Positions 1 to 13,302 of a stretch of 64,000 nucleotides of DNA are shown one piece after another (position 1 is the stretch's first letter; every line of letters begins with the position of its first letter). The notes beneath the pieces are model-generated. The model was given only the letters and a program-made list of their open reading frames with translations. It was not told the origin of the DNA and made no database searches. The translations under genes and the position numbers were made by a program. Where the stretch lies: positions 31,002,017 through 31,066,016 of the forward strand of contig VZDJ01007747.1 of the NCBI GenBank assembly GCA_008694505.1. Direction: 5' to 3'. This DNA is from Cyanoderma ruficeps (Eukaryota > Chordata > Aves > Passeriformes > Timaliidae).

Positions 1-2255
1 AAACGAAATCTTTTACTTTCAAATAAACTGAGGGATGGTGGATCATGGTGTGTTACTCAGCTGACATAAACTTGCATGATCCATGAATCTCAATTGGCTT
101 CCAAATATCTCATCTATCAACAAATGGAATACAAGAAGAAAGTTTATATTTCTTTGAAGACAGCACGTATGTAGGTGCAAGTCAATTACCTGAGATACAG
201 CCTGAACAAGAAAATAGTACATTACAGCTTTCTAGATAAGGTACCTATTATTGGATCCAAAATTTTCTCTTCCAAAGCACAGAAATCACAGAATACACAT
301 TACAGAATAATTTTGAGAAGGTCACGAAAAACTAACATTTATCAGATAAACAAAAAATGTTTTGAACCTTTGGCCTGAATGGAATGATTCTAATAAATGG
401 CAACATTTAAATGTTAGGGCATTATTGAAGTAGTTTCTGTGCTGTTGTTGTTTTCTTCATTGCAGAAAGACATGTCTGTATTATGTATACCAACCAATAA
501 AATTATTGTAATAATTTCCATTCAAAACTGAGGGTTTTAAAGTTCTTAAATCTAAAACTTAGTTTTGCAAGCCAGTAAGAAAATCTTCCTGAAAAAAGTT
601 TTAACCATAATAGTTTCAACAGCTTTTTGAGTTATAGGAGATTAAACAGTAAACAACTCTTATTTTATTACATCTTTTTTCTATAAAAGCCTATTTAAAA
701 AGCAAAGTGGATGTTGCACACAGTTATTTCATCATCAGAACACCCTTCTGCCTCCCTTGCTAGCTGCACAAGCGAGGAACTAAAGAAGCTGATTTGACCT
801 ATCAGAGTGAAACAAAGTTAGTGGCTTGGCTGAATAAGAAAAGGTTTCCTTGACAGATTGAGTCAATTAGTGCAGGAATATTGTTACAGAAGCAGGCATT
901 ACCAAAACGCTTTCTGAGATCAACTATTTGAATAATGTTTATATATTTTTAAGGTGTTATGCTTGTACAGTTTAGATGGAATTAAATTAACTATGTGCTC
1001 TTAAAAAATATATTCAGGCAATAATTTTTACTTGACTCCAACTACTTAGCATAAGCTAATTGCAAAATTTCATCAGCAGTGTGAGCACAGTTCAGAATAT
1101 AGGATCAGCATTTTTCCATTTAAAACAATTATTTCCGTGTTTTCTCCTTCCTTTTTTAAGAGACATTTTAATCAGGACAGAAAACTGTGAACAACAATTA
1201 CTGTAAGTGATAATATTAAGGGCTTGAGCCTGTTTTCACAGATCTTAGCGGAAGTTTCCTTATGGACTTCAGCATAAGGAGGGACAGCTGCTAGGGTAAC
1301 CACATACATTATGTTAATTTTTCATAAGGACACATCCAATGCTCACTGATTTGAGATGAGGCAGCTGCCTAAGCCTTCTCAAGTTGTAGGGAAGAATGTT
1401 ATCAAAACATTTACATATGGCTTTTCACCCTCAGTTTTATTACCTGTACAATCTGATATAGCAAAGGCAGGTGAGCTGAGGCTTGGTATCGTTTATCTTT
1501 TTTCACTTGAAGAAGCATGGTATATATTATTAACTATCTAATCAATTTTAAAGCTGCAGAGGTTTTTCTATATAGTGGGGGAAAAATTTAGTCAATTTTG
1601 GTGTCACAGAAATGGAAGAAAGGAATGTGTTCAGCTCTTGCAAATGATTAACACAGCCATCCATTTCACCTACCTGCATAATTGTCAGCTAATCAATTGC
1701 TTATTGCAAGTGTCCAATTGCTTAACAGCATTGTACCTACAATTGCAATTCATTATCCTAAACACTTCAGAGATCTTCAGACCCTGAATTATTTATTTCC
1801 ATGAGAAAACAGTGAAAGGAAGATGTCAAAAGAAAGCAAGGAATGGAGATACAGGTTAGAAGGGAGGAGGGTAGGGAATACAGATGTGGGTAACTGTAAG
1901 ATGCAGATATGCGTAAGATATTCGAGAGTAAGTAAGGCACAGTGACAGGAATTTTTATGATGCGTTGATGGAACAGCGATGTGATGGAGATGATGACAGG
2001 TGGAAACTGACAGAGGACAACCAGCTTTTAGCAAAAGTAGGCAAAAGAGATGAAGGGTTATTAAGAGGAATTGGGAACTCTGGCACACAGGGAGAAGGCT
2101 GCAGAACATGCAGTGGATGTGGTCAGTGCTGGTCAGATTGTCAATGCAGTTACCGTGATAGTTTCTAACTGTAATTCATTAGTTCATTATCCTAAATTAC
2201 AGATTTACTTTCTCAAAGTCTTTGGTGAATGGTTTAGCATGATGTAACAATGTAT
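1..2255. other. AT-rich DNA without a recognised gene
   Basis: I see no gene, RNA or recognisable transposon here. The open frames in this stretch are short and have no coding character. From about 1,800 to 2,110 the plus strand is purine-rich (many GGAGG, GAAGG and GATGA runs), which creates a 106-codon minus-strand frame by lack of stops. That frame is low-complexity and I do not regard it as coding. Confidence 0.6.
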
Positions 2256-2257
2256 GT

Positions 2258-2365
2258 CTCTGTCATCTAAGTTCAAGTCCAACTGCCAGCCTTGTACCAC
2301 CACCATGTTCACCACTGAAACGTGTCCTTGAATGTCACATTCACTCGTATGACAATATTCATCTG
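2258..2365 (-). mobile_element. CR1 LINE fragment, 3' part
   Basis: The plus strand reads like the reverse complement of the bird CR1 3' region: a 'CATCTAAGTTCAAGTCCAAC' stretch, then a 'CCACCACCATGTTCACCACT' stretch, then a degenerate 'ACGTGTCCTTGAATGTCACA' stretch. These resemble the CR1 segment 'catctagttcaagtccaac ... accatgtccttaagtgccaca'. Similarity fades after about 2,365, so the copy is short and old. The GTTCAAGTCC string could be mistaken for a tRNA T-arm, but no cloverleaf surrounds it. This is recognition of a familiar repeat, not an alignment. Confidence 0.6.
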
Positions 2366-5300
2366 ATAGGAACTAGCCCTTCCCTGAAGCAGTCCAGCAT
2401 TTGCTGAAATGGAAGGAATTATTTCTGTTGCCTATAGCCTTTCACATAAGATAAATGAAGAGGAGAACTGAATTAGAAGTATTTATTTAATTTCTTATAT
2501 TTTCAAAATCTTTTAGTTTAATCACAACTGTTTCAACATGTCTAACATTATTTCATCCAGCTTCTAGGAACATCTTCCTTGGAGGCACAGAGACACAGTA
2601 TTCTACCAAGAATCCAGTTCTTCAGGAATCCATTCTTCATTACTGATGTGAAGTATATTCCGGTTTCAAACATATGCAGGACATATAGTATGAATTTGCT
2701 GGGTGGAATTAAGTAGAATCCACTGGATGATGTTGGAGATAGAAAACATTGCAAAACATTGTCTAGACTGATTTTCGTTTTCACATTTACAGTACGCTGC
2801 ACTTTGATTTTGTAAAATGATGTGTGATTTCTTGCAACTTATTTTGGTTTAGGAATAGAGTTGGTATTCAAGAAATTTGGTTTTGGATAAATAGAAATGG
2901 CTAAACAAATTTTGCCCCGTACTCATTCTCACTTTTCTTTGGTTTTTGCAATTTTTTTTGTTTGTCTGATGGGGTTTTTTTGTTTCTTTTTAACAGCTTT
3001 TGTGAAATCATGCTTCAGATGATTTAATAGAAGTCATTCATTACTTAATTTGCTTAAGCTTTAAAAAGTCAGTCAATCACAAGCATCCTTTCCTGAGGTT
3101 CACCTGGGCTAATAAAATTTGGAAAGACTAGAAAATATGAATATGTATTTCTCATCACCTCTCTTGTTTATAGAAAAATTATAAAAATACACATAATTAA
3201 ACAAGTGTCATTTGTTAATGAAGAAAGATTTTTGCCACACTGCAACTCCAGCAATAATCTGAAATTGCTTGTACTGTTCTTCACTAAAACCACCTTACAT
3301 TGGCACTACAATGTGCCAGAGAAATTTTATATCTATCCACATATCATTCTTCTAAGTATTTGATAAATAACCATTATCAGTAGAACTGAGCCAGTGACCT
3401 CAAAAACAAACAGCAAAGCCACCTGAGATATGAATAAATGAGTGAAATTTCTTTCATTCCAGAATGTTTTATTTCTGCTTCTATGTTGAAGGTAAATTTT
3501 AAAAGGGTTTTATAACTTAGACCACAGAAAGAAAGGAACAAATCTGTGAATACCAGTGTGAGAGCAGAGGTCACATAAAGAAGAAAAGATATTTCTCAGC
3601 TGATGTTTCTCCTACACAACATTCAGTGTCTGAGATTTCCAGCTGCATGCAAATATGAGATTTCCAGCTATCCCATAAACTTGAACAGCATTACCATTTC
3701 TTAGTCAGATCAGTCTCTCCAGGGGTAGAAACGGCTCTAAGTTTTGCCATCCTGATTCCAGACACCCTGGAACCATTTAATATCCCAGTATAAACCAGAG
3801 CAACCACTGTATGTCAACTTTCATGGTCCCTGAGGCATATTTTGTTGTCTTCACTCACTGCAACTCAAAACAATCCAACCACAGTGTCTTATATCCATTC
3901 CTCCTTTAGATGTGTGTATATATAGAGAAATTATATTTGGGTCATTTATCCTGAAGACATTAATAACCTGCTCAATGAGAAGTACTCCATAAAAACAACT
4001 GCAATTTTGTATAAGATATCATTAGTATTCATTCCTCTGTAATCTATTAGTGAGCTGTTCCAATTGTGCTCTAATTAGTTCTTGATTATATAGCTATATC
4101 TGTATCTCATTTTTCTCTTTCTCTAGCTCTGCTTATACCAAACAATTTTGCTACAATTTAATATATCTTTTAAAAACTACATAGATAAAAGTTTATATAA
4201 TATCTACTATTACATATCTGAATAGGAAGAATGAAAATTTATCATACGCAACAGAAACTTCAGGTGCTGTTCAGACTAACTTGGAAGACCTGTGAAATTT
4301 TTGTTTGTTTGGATTTTTAGTTTGTGATCCTTGACCTAATCCTAAGCATTTAATTCTTCATATTTATGTATTTATCTTTGGTCAGTAGAGTAACAGAATT
4401 AACAAAACAGATCTAGAGGGCACCACTAGGGTTAGAGCTGGAATGTTGTATTTGTGTGAGTTAGATGAGAAGTAGAAACCTTGGGAAAAAAATACCTAAT
4501 ATCCATTTCCCTTCTCCCTTGCAGAAGCAACTATAGAATTGGCTATTTCCTCATTAATAATACTGAGAATAATACAGCAAGACCACTGAAACAGAGGAGA
4601 CAAGAGTCTGTATGAATTAAATATTAACATTAAAATAAGATTAGATCAAAGTGTTTGCAAGTTTGCTTTAAAAAAAATCAAACAAAACTAATCCTAATTA
4701 CTACCATACATATCAGATGAAATTATAGTAGAACATGGCTCTCTGTGAGTGTAACACATAGCTAAAATGTCTCTCTCCAAAATACGTGACACAGGACATA
4801 TTAATAATCCCAGATTTAATGACAATGGCTGGCCTGAAATGGACACACTTGAAAGTCTCCACACCTGCTATTGACCTCGGAAAGTTATTGAAAAATCAAG
4901 TAATTTTTTCAAGAGTTGAAATGAATATGGGTAAATAAAATGCAAAGAGAAAATTGAGGAGGATTGCAAGGAAAAATAGGAGGAAAGGAGACTGGATAAT
5001 CTTTTCTTTCAAAATAATATAAATAAGAGAAGTTTATAAGATGGACTGACACCAATGTAAAAATATTTAATGGGGGAGAGAAATTGATTTGAATGTTCTT
5101 TATCAGATAAATGCATACAATATTTCTATGATTTACAGTTTAAAACAGGCAATTTTAGACTAGGATAAAACTGTGTTTTATTATAGCACTGAGATTAATT
5201 AAGAATTGGAACAGTTTATATATGAGCATCTCTGCAACACATTTTAAAAAACAGATTGAGGCTTTTCCTTCTAAAAATCAGAGAGTTAAAACATCAATTA

Positions 5301-5879
5301 ATTAAAAAAAATCTTCTGGCTCTTGCCAAAAAATCAGAGATGATGTCAGACTGGATTATAACAAGGATTTTTTTTCAAGCCTTGGAATCTGTGATATATT
5401 TGAATCCTGATTTTCCTTTCTACAAACTCTTCTCTACTCCTGTCCTTCCAAATTGCATCTTTTCACACCATATTCACGATTGTTCAAGTTTTATTTTCAG
5501 GTGAAACATTATATAAATTCCTAAAAAAAAACAACTTAAAAAGCCCACCAACCAAAAGGTTTATATTGTATAAAAAGAAAGTATGGGCAAAGAAAGAGAT
5601 ACAAGGAAGAAGGGATAAAAATAGCAAAACAAATAGATAAACCAAACAAAATATCTGGGATCATGGCAGGCCAATGGCACCAATAGTCTGAAGGTCTGTC
5701 TATAAATTGGATAGTTTGGTTATAGTTTTCAAGGAGGAAAAAGAAAATGAAAGCTAATGAAGTGATTAGAATTGAATTGAGAGGGAGAAGGATTAAAAGA
5801 ATGAGGAACAGATTGGGAAAGGCAACAGAAGAGGGAGAAGAAGGTCTCTGATGATAACAAAGGGCGATTCCCCAGTGGA
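2366..5879. other. AT-rich DNA without a recognised gene
   Basis: No gene or clear transposon is visible. A 14-bp direct repeat (TGAGATTTCCAGCT) occurs at 3,631-3,644 and 3,656-3,669, with a POU-octamer-like ATGCAAAT between the copies at 3,647-3,654. A T/G-rich low-complexity stretch lies at about 2,935-2,995. From 5,570 to 5,860 the plus strand is strongly purine-rich, which explains the overlapping minus-strand open frames there. Confidence 0.55.
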
Positions 5880-6560
5880 AACCACAATCGGGAAAAAATG
5901 TCAAGTGTTCGGGAAAAAATCCAAGATCTGGATTTTACTGATGAGATTAAGAGATCACAGTTGCTTCTTGGCTCCTGCTCATCTCTATATGGAGGGAGGA
6001 CATGAAGCCAGTTGAAACTTCCTGGGGTCTGGCTCACACTATCAGACCCCTTTGAGTTTCCTCGAGACTCAGCCTGACGGCGACTTGAATGGAGAGAGAC
6101 AACTTCGATCCAGTTGTCCGAAAAGTATTTTTAATAATACAAAACCAATAAACAATAGTGTCCACTGTGCTGGAGCGAACTGAATCAAAGCAGTACAAGG
6201 GACAAAAGGCACAAGGCCAAAGGCAGAGTCCAGGGGCAGAGAGAGGTAGTTATGCACGCCAGTGTGGGAGGGGGTCTGAGGGAAGGGTCTAATAGGGGAT
6301 AATGATTAAGAATATTACAATTCTTGCACTAAAAATCAAGCTATGATAACACAGAGAACTGAGAACTTTCTGGTAACAATTACCATAGAGAGCATGTCAA
6401 TCCACCTTCTGCTTATGGCACTAAGAATGGGGCTTCCATTCCAAGGCATTTTTCCAGGGTTCTCTTTTTTCCTGGAGAAACTGCTTTCTACAGGCAATAA
6501 CCACAGTTATTAAGCAAGGGCCAGTAGCTTCTGAAAGCTTCACAATCACACTTTCACAGT
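5880..6560 (-). mobile_element. Probable retroviral LTR, minus strand (limits approximate)
   Basis: This block stands out from its AT-rich surroundings by CpG-containing text (CTCGAGACTC, CTGACGGCGAC, TTCGATCC). Read on the minus strand it has the order expected of an LTR: a U3-like part (about 6,560-6,250), an A/T poly(A)-type signal ATTAAA near 6,130, and then a GC-richer U5-like part with a small hairpin. Phrases such as 'TCAATCCACCTTCTGC' and 'TTCCATTCCAAGGCA' on the plus strand are familiar to me from bird ERV LTRs. I could not fix the TG and CA ends or a target-site duplication, and found no gag or pol frame beside it. The alternative is an unrelated old repeat. Confidence 0.4.
6098..6118 (-). 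other. Short hairpin inside the putative LTR
   Basis: GACAACT at 6,098-6,104 and AGTTGTC at 6,112-6,118 form a perfect 7-bp stem around a 7-base loop. It sits about 20 bases downstream (on the minus strand) of the presumed poly(A) signal, where LTR R/U5 regions often fold. Its function is inferred only from position. Confidence 0.4.
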
Positions 6561-7727
6561 TTCGTCATTGGTCCATTTTCAGAATTTAACATTGACTCAG
6601 GTTCCTTTCAGTAAAAATTTATTCCACCTGGTTGTCTACTATACATCCTATTTTAAAGCCTTATGAGATTATTTGAGTTTAGTCATTAATCAGTATTGGA
6701 GTAAACCTTTCTGTTAACTTAAAACCCTGGTTGAACATGTGTGCCTCTAGAACCCTAGGAGCATTCTTCATTATTTCATCTGATATTTTATGACCAGGAC
6801 TCTCCTTCCATCCCCTAGCTGCAATTGATTCTGTGCAAATAAATGCATCTGCTCTAAGCATCTCCTACAGTCATATCCAAGATTAGGTCTTGTACAAATT
6901 TGACTTCTAACTTGTGTCAGTTGCTTGTTTTGCACTTGTAGTCAGATTCCATCAATTTAAAACAGTCAGCTGGGCCTAAATATTTCACTGTAACTATATT
7001 ATCTGTAACAGAGTTAATTTACAGTGTCATCAGAGACTTTGAAGTTGTTTCTTAGTTACAGAAACAAATTAATTCCTAATTAAATAAGGGATTTTAAGAT
7101 AAGACATCTTCCTAGCCAGTAGTATCTCTAACTGTATGCTTTTGTAGTTTTCAGGAATGCCTTAATACATTTCTGTGATGTAACCATAACCTGTCAGTTT
7201 TATCATGCTTTTAAGGCATGTGAAGTTATTTCACTCCTCTTTTGCCAAAAGAAAAAACCCTACAAACCCTGCACTTCCCATTATCATTGTTACGAGACAG
7301 GTGAAAAATCTGTATATTTACGAAAAATGGATCAAAGCCTTCCTGTACTGATCATAGGACACTCTTGTCCATCAGTGTAATTAAGCTAAAAAATGTAACA
7401 TTTAAAGATCAGTGCTTGCCAAAAGTAACTGAGCATGCCCAGGGACATTGTGAATCTTGAGGAGCAAACTCCTACACTCACCTGCAATCACTGGCATTGT
7501 CCTCTCAGACATCATGGGTCTGGGTTTACTGAACATTGTCAACCAGCTTTACCTTCCAGAATTTTTAGGATCCTTCTCAGAAAGCCATCTATAGCAATCA
7601 AAAATGAGACAAAAGCAAACAATTCAATCAAAAAAAACCCCTCCAAAACTCAAAACCCCACAACAGTTGATTACCTCAATGCCAGGTTCCAAAAGAAGTC
7701 CCAATAGCTAATTTAAGCAGGGGATTG
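6561..7727. other. Stretch without a recognised gene
   Basis: AT-rich sequence with only short open frames, including a 90-codon plus frame at 7,435-7,707 whose latter half is A-rich and low-complexity. Nothing here matches a family that I recognise. Confidence 0.5.
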
Positions 7728-8506
7728 TGTGGTAGGTTTGCCTTGCCAAACAGCCAGAACCCCACCCAGCAATTCAGTTCCTTTGCTTAGTCACTCACCC
7801 AATCACTCGTCCCCTTAAGTGAGGAGGGACAGAAAACAGTGAGAAAAATCATTGGTTGAGATAAAAACAAGGAGATCAATTACCAGCTACTGCTGTGCCT
7901 GAAAGACTCTTGGCTTCAGGAAAATGAATGCAATTTATTGCCACTTCAAATAGAGTTGGATTGTGAGAAGTGAAGACAAACATTGAAATAAGAACTTTTC
8001 TCATCTTTCTTCCAGACTCAGCTTCACTCTGGGTTTCTCTGCCCAGCTCTGAGTGGTTCAGGGAGAGTGAGGGTCCTATGGGCACCATCTATCAGTTCCC
8101 CTCTTCAGCTACTATGTCCTCACACTTTTAACTTGCTTTATGTGAGTTCTCCAGTGGCTGCAGTTCCTTCAGAAAACTCACCCTTGCTCCAGTGGGGGGG
8201 TCCTTCATGGACCATAGTGTGGATTTCTGTTCCGGAGTGGTCCTCTCCATGGGCTGCAGGAAAATATCTGCTCCCAAGCCTGAAGTGCCTCCTTCCTTCC
8301 TCTCATCCTGGGGTCCATGCTTTTGTTTCTCCCTCTTTATTCCCTCCTCTCTCCCCTGATGTTTTTTGTCCTTTGTTCAGTGTTTCACCTGTAGTGGGTC
8401 CATTGGAAATCTGAGAGTGCAGTCTGGGGCAGCCCCTGGTGTCCCCTCACAAAGGCCACCCCTGCAGACCACCACTTGCCAGCACCTGTCCACAGATGCC
8501 CATTGT
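7728..8506 (-). mobile_element. ERVL-type solo LTR, minus strand, degraded
   Basis: The plus strand starts with TGTGGTAGGTTTG and follows the reverse complement of the same LTR group seen at 21,875 and 53,740. In order it shows a degraded 'GGTTGAGATAA' segment (7,854-7,864), a minus-strand AATAAA read as 'GCAATTTATTGCC' (about 7,930-7,942), then repeated units of the 'TGCTCCAGTG...GGGTCC...CATGGGCTGCAG' type (8,185-8,270). Near its upper end is 'GGCCACCCCTGCAG' (8,454-8,467), where the family has 'GCCACCCCTGTAG'. Many substitutions and gaps indicate an old copy. No internal retroviral sequence adjoins it, as expected of a solo LTR. Open frames inside it are incidental. The upper boundary is accurate to perhaps 10-20 bases. 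Confidence 0.6.
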
Positions 8507-11500
8507 GCCTGCCATGGAGGGCACAGTGTATGTCTGGATTGACAGGGGCAAAGGATCATGTAAAGAATGTTAGAGGATGATATTCCATCCTAATGGAAAT
8601 TTTAAAGTAACAGTAATTTAAAAGTGTGTCCGTGTGTCTTCCCCGTGTAGCAATATTAATAGCTCCTGCTGAAGTAGTGTTGCTGTGTGAGCCTGCAGGG
8701 AAACCAGCTGCCCCTCACGAAATGTCCTCTCCTGCCTGGTCCTTGTGCACAGGCAGTGTGTGGTGAGGACAAGCCCCATATGGTGCTGGTGTTAAAGGCC
8801 ATATCACTTGCAAATGTATGTGCAACCTGTGGGCTGGCTGCCTTCACAAAGAAACCAAATTTCTGCTGAACAACAAATGCAAGAGAAGGTCTCCAGTAGT
8901 TCTCCAACATTTTGAAGTGGTGACACAGCCAAAGTAGTTCAGCCCGGGGCACTTCACAGCAAGCATCTAGGCACATCTCAAGTATTGGGTATTGTAATGT
9001 GGAAATCAAAAGCATTTTTTGGCTGATTTCAACTGAAAATGATAAAATCCTTAGTTAATTTTGAAGGCTTTATGGGGAAAAAGAAAGTGCTCAGAAGGAA
9101 TCAGTAGAGAGAAAATGAAGAATAATCCTCCAATTCTGAATAAAACCTTTGTTTTTTACTAATACAATATGACAAGACTTTGGAGAAAAAAAAAAGGAAA
9201 CAGTTAAATAAAAGCTTTTAAAATAATGAATAAAGGATGATAAGTATAACCAAAAATGGAAAACAAAAGGCAGAAAGAAAGAACAACTTTAAAAGTAGCA
9301 TAAGAATGTTTTTTTTTTCCTGGTCTAGGAAGGTGTTTGTATAATTCTTAAGATTTTAACCAAATTCCTTTGTCAGAAAGCTACATTAGATACATCTATG
9401 TAAAACGTATTTTCTAGTTTAGCCGGGTTAGAAGGACCACATTAATTTTCTACTTCACTGCAACATTAAGTAATAAAGTAAGATGTCTTTAAACATAATA
9501 ATTCAGCAGAGTTATAGGTTAACTAGCTGTTACCTGTTACATCCTGTTGCCTTTTTGATTCTTGATACTGAATATGGCTATTAGTATAGCAACATTGTGT
9601 AGTTTCAGGTAAAAACATTTTTTTCCCTTGGTCTAGAATGGCTTTTCCCCCCAAAAATAAAATAGATGCAAACTATAGATAACACAATTTTGTACCTTGC
9701 ACAATATCTACAGGGGAATATTAAAATAAAAAACAAAACCCAAAAAACCACCCACAACTCTATTTTTTTAATAGCTAAAGACAAGCAAATAAAATTGAAA
9801 TAGTAGTCAACTTATAATTAAATTATCTTAGCTGACATGTTTAATCACAGGTTGAATGTTTTTAAAAAATTATAATTCTTTCCCTCCCAAATTTCCAAAG
9901 AGATTATGTGAATTCTTAATCAGACAAGAGCAGAGGATGCATCTAGAATCAATCTTATAATGATATATGCATAGAGAATAGGAAAGAAAGTGATATGACA
10001 TGAACTTATAATTTTATATATATGTATAGTTTGTCTGTAACAGGTATCAAGGAGTTGCTTTTAAGCTGAGCTATTCTAATACCTGAAATTATATTCCATA
10101 AACATGATTTTTCACTTCCTCACTTCCAGGAGTTTTTTTGTCTGCAACTGTAGGACCCAGGATTTTAAAAAGTAACAAACCTGAAAATAAACTTTATTAA
10201 AAGGAGCTGTAAGTCTCTTCCACAGGTTTCCTGTTTCATCTTTGATGTTTGTTTGAGTTTCAGGAGAGACTGGAATATAGAAAAGTCCTGAGTATGTTAA
10301 CAGTGTTAAGTAGAGAACAGAGTAAGTGAAGTGTTTTCAGTATTTCCAGTCTCAGGGCTTATCTGAAATAAGTAAATTTACTAGTGATATACTAATATGC
10401 AGTAAGAACAGCATTGACACTTATAAGTTATTACATCAGTAAACTACTCAGTCTCAGTAAATGCTTGGCCCTATGCACTCTTCCAAAAACTATTGTCTTA
10501 TTTTCCATGATATTGAAACCAGATGAAAATTTTTTCCTGCATCCATCTGACCCTAAGCAACTATTCTCCTCGTAATTTTAATTGAATAATTCTGTGGTTT
10601 CCAGTTGTTTCTTAAAGCTTTGGATTACTCTGAAAATTATTTCCCCAGACTAGAAAGTGCACACTAAACCGAAATGTACGTGTTCCTGCACATTTTGACC
10701 TATTTTTGGTGTTCAGCTTTGGGTTAAGAATTGATGACAGAACATAAAGTCATTATTGAATGCTGTTTATCTTATCCAAGACCTTTCTTCAGTTAATGCA
10801 TATGAAAGTAAAAGCTTTCAGTAGATATCATCATTCTACTCAATTTAATACTTCCACTTCAATCAATGAAAAAATAGTTGTTTAGAAAGTCTGAGAATTA
10901 TGAAAGCTGGGATAAAAAACAAAAATAAAACACTTCCAGATGTCCAGGGAAAAGCAACCAGGAATCACTTTTTTCTTTATATTGGGAGTATCTCATTCTT
11001 TACTATGAGTACTGTTGTCCTCATCAAGCCTATTGTAGCTGTAAATTTAATTAAAAATATGGCTCTGATGGCTTCATTCCAATTTGAAACTTTTCAATAA
11101 AAAGAGTATTTATTAAGATGCGCACAAATTAATGTATCACATTCTTAAATTACAATTTTTTTCAAAAATCTTTCCCCACTGATATCCAATTTTTTTCATT
11201 ATCCAGGCCCTCTGAAGTTCTGCTGAATTCAGTAAAGGCAAGGTCTTGCTACTTCACGAGCAGAGCACCAAGCCGTGGTTGTCTCAACAGGAAAAATGCC
11301 TGGTTTTGGAAGATCACTACCATTAATTTTATTACACTACTTCCTCTGCTATTAACCTTTTTCCCTGTTTAACACACGAAATAGCTTTAACGTGTTCTAT
11401 TTCTGTTGGGATTTTAGGATATATGAATGTAACTAAAGTAACACCTAAGCTAATGGAAGTTATATTCTTTTTGCAGTTTGTGCGGTTGTATATAGTAGCA

Positions 11501-13280
11501 AGAGTATTAGATTAAAAGTGCCACAGCTGATTTTCTGTGGAAATGCTGCAGTTCACCTAGAAAAGATGAGTCTTGGGTCATTTAGAGCTTAAAAACCTTC
11601 TCATGATGAGGAATTATGGAGGGAGGAATTCTAACCTCCTGAAACTTCTCAGGCCCAGCAGCGGCCAGTTTCTCTGATGTAACATTTTGCAGCTTTGCAG
11701 TCTGGTAGACAACCCTTGTAAGACCTTTGGTCCTGGTTCTGTTCTCATTGCTATTTGTATAAACCAAGAGCGACCTGAAATTATCCCTGCTTTACAGCAT
11801 TTTCAAAGAGAGGAGAGATAAGCCTGCACATATCACTTACCAGGGATCTTGAAAGCAAAGAGATTGTTTGGAGCTATGAAGATGTTGTCATAGCTATTAT
11901 GCATACCAATCTCAGTCTATTTTAAGTTGACTAATTAGGGAAAAGTTGAATACAAAAGAAATGCTCTAGGGCCTCCTAATCTGAAATAATATCAGGCTGT
12001 GCTTTATCAACTCACAGGGGCCTGTTTGTGAAGATTATATGCATGCTTCTATCTGCTTTGGAGGCAGAGCTAAACCAGAGTGAGCTCTGTGCACTGGTAG
12101 AAAAACAGTGCTACTCTATGTGCTTTTTGGGTGAGCTGATTCAGACTCCTCTAACATGAAAAGAACTGTTTTTATATATATGCAAGGAGAAACATAGGCT
12201 CTCAAAATATCTGTTCCTTCCCTATAGCATTTTTCTTGTTACTGTTCCAGCTCTGTGGAGGTATCTGAAAATTTCAGATTCTTAGATAGAATTTTATTAG
12301 TTGTCTGTATAAGTGTAAAGCTTAAGGCTTATAGTGCATTTTCTGTTTAGCTTTCTCTTACATCTGAAATGACAGTCTTTAATTTAAGAATTTTTAAGAG
12401 TCTATGGATTTGACAAATCTGATATTGGACTTGGCTTAAAGGAGTCTTTGAAATATAATATTTTAGGCATGGAACACATTCATATTACTTTGCTAACCTG
12501 CCAAAGGCATGATTTCATCTGGGTTCTGTTTGGATTCTGCAAAATCTCACAGGAAGCAACTGCAGAAAACTGTTGCAAGACACCTACATTTAAAAAATGT
12601 ATGCTGCTCGGAGATAAGTTTTCTGTTTCCCTCTTCTTCCCCTTTAAAGCTTGTACATGAATGAGAAATACATTGTCATTCAGGGCTGCCTCAACCCAAC
12701 CACAAGTTCTATGACTGACATTTATGCAAAATGTTGATAGACAAATTCCGTAGTTATTTATCAGCACTAAGCAGTCCCTGCAGACATCACTCAGCAACCA
12801 TATCCCATCATGCAAGCATTCCTATTTCCTTTCAACCCATTCATTTGTATATGGGAGCTATTTAAACAAATAAACTTACCTAGATATGAAAACAGTTGCC
12901 ACATTCATACATATATAAAAGGAAAACTGCATTTAATAAAAGACTTCCATTTGGATATATGAGAAATACCCTCCAATATGTGAAGAAGCAGAGAAATAAT
13001 ACCTCCTTCCTTTGTACATACTTTTTCTTACACAGGGAACTAAGTTAAAAAGTTCAAAAGGTAGAATTTATTAACCCGTGCACATGCAGCTTTATCTGTG
13101 TGGGGGACTTATTCATAAGGAATGGCTTGTGTTACCTATTTGCTTTTAAGAAAAATGGTTTTTATTACCATAAGTATAGTTTTAAAGGGAAAGCTCTTTC
13201 TGCTTCATACAAATTCACTAGAAAAAACTCAACTTATTGTTCTTCCTATTACACTTTAAAGGAACAGGAGGTTTGGTTTT
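8507..13280. other. Stretch without a recognised gene
   Basis: Mostly AT-rich sequence. One block, 8,640-9,015, has clearly higher GC and carries overlapping frames on both strands (119 codons on minus, 60 on plus) that I cannot assign; it is listed as a finding. A/C-rich simple sequence lies at about 9,728-9,755. The rest shows nothing that I can name. Confidence 0.5.
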
Positions 13281-13302
13281 TGTTTTTTTTTTTTTTTTNT
13301 TT
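13281..13302. repeat. Poly(T) run with single-N gap at 13,299
   Basis: A T run interrupted by one N at 13,299. A lone N inside a homopolymer suggests a closed or minimal-length assembly gap, so the true run length is unknown. Confidence 0.85.

Noticed and set aside
2268..2290. GTTCAAGTCC string that resembles a tRNA T-arm
   Set aside because: No acceptor stem, D-arm or anticodon arm surrounds it, and the wider text fits a CR1 fragment.
5536..6037. Overlapping minus-strand frames of 102 and 122 codons
   Set aside because: They lie opposite a purine-rich plus strand, giving Phe-, Leu- and Ser-rich peptides of low complexity, and they run into LTR-like DNA.
8067..8414. 115-codon plus-strand frame
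   Set aside because: It lies inside the degraded ERVL-type LTR and is antisense to it; the open frame follows from the LTR's internal repeats.
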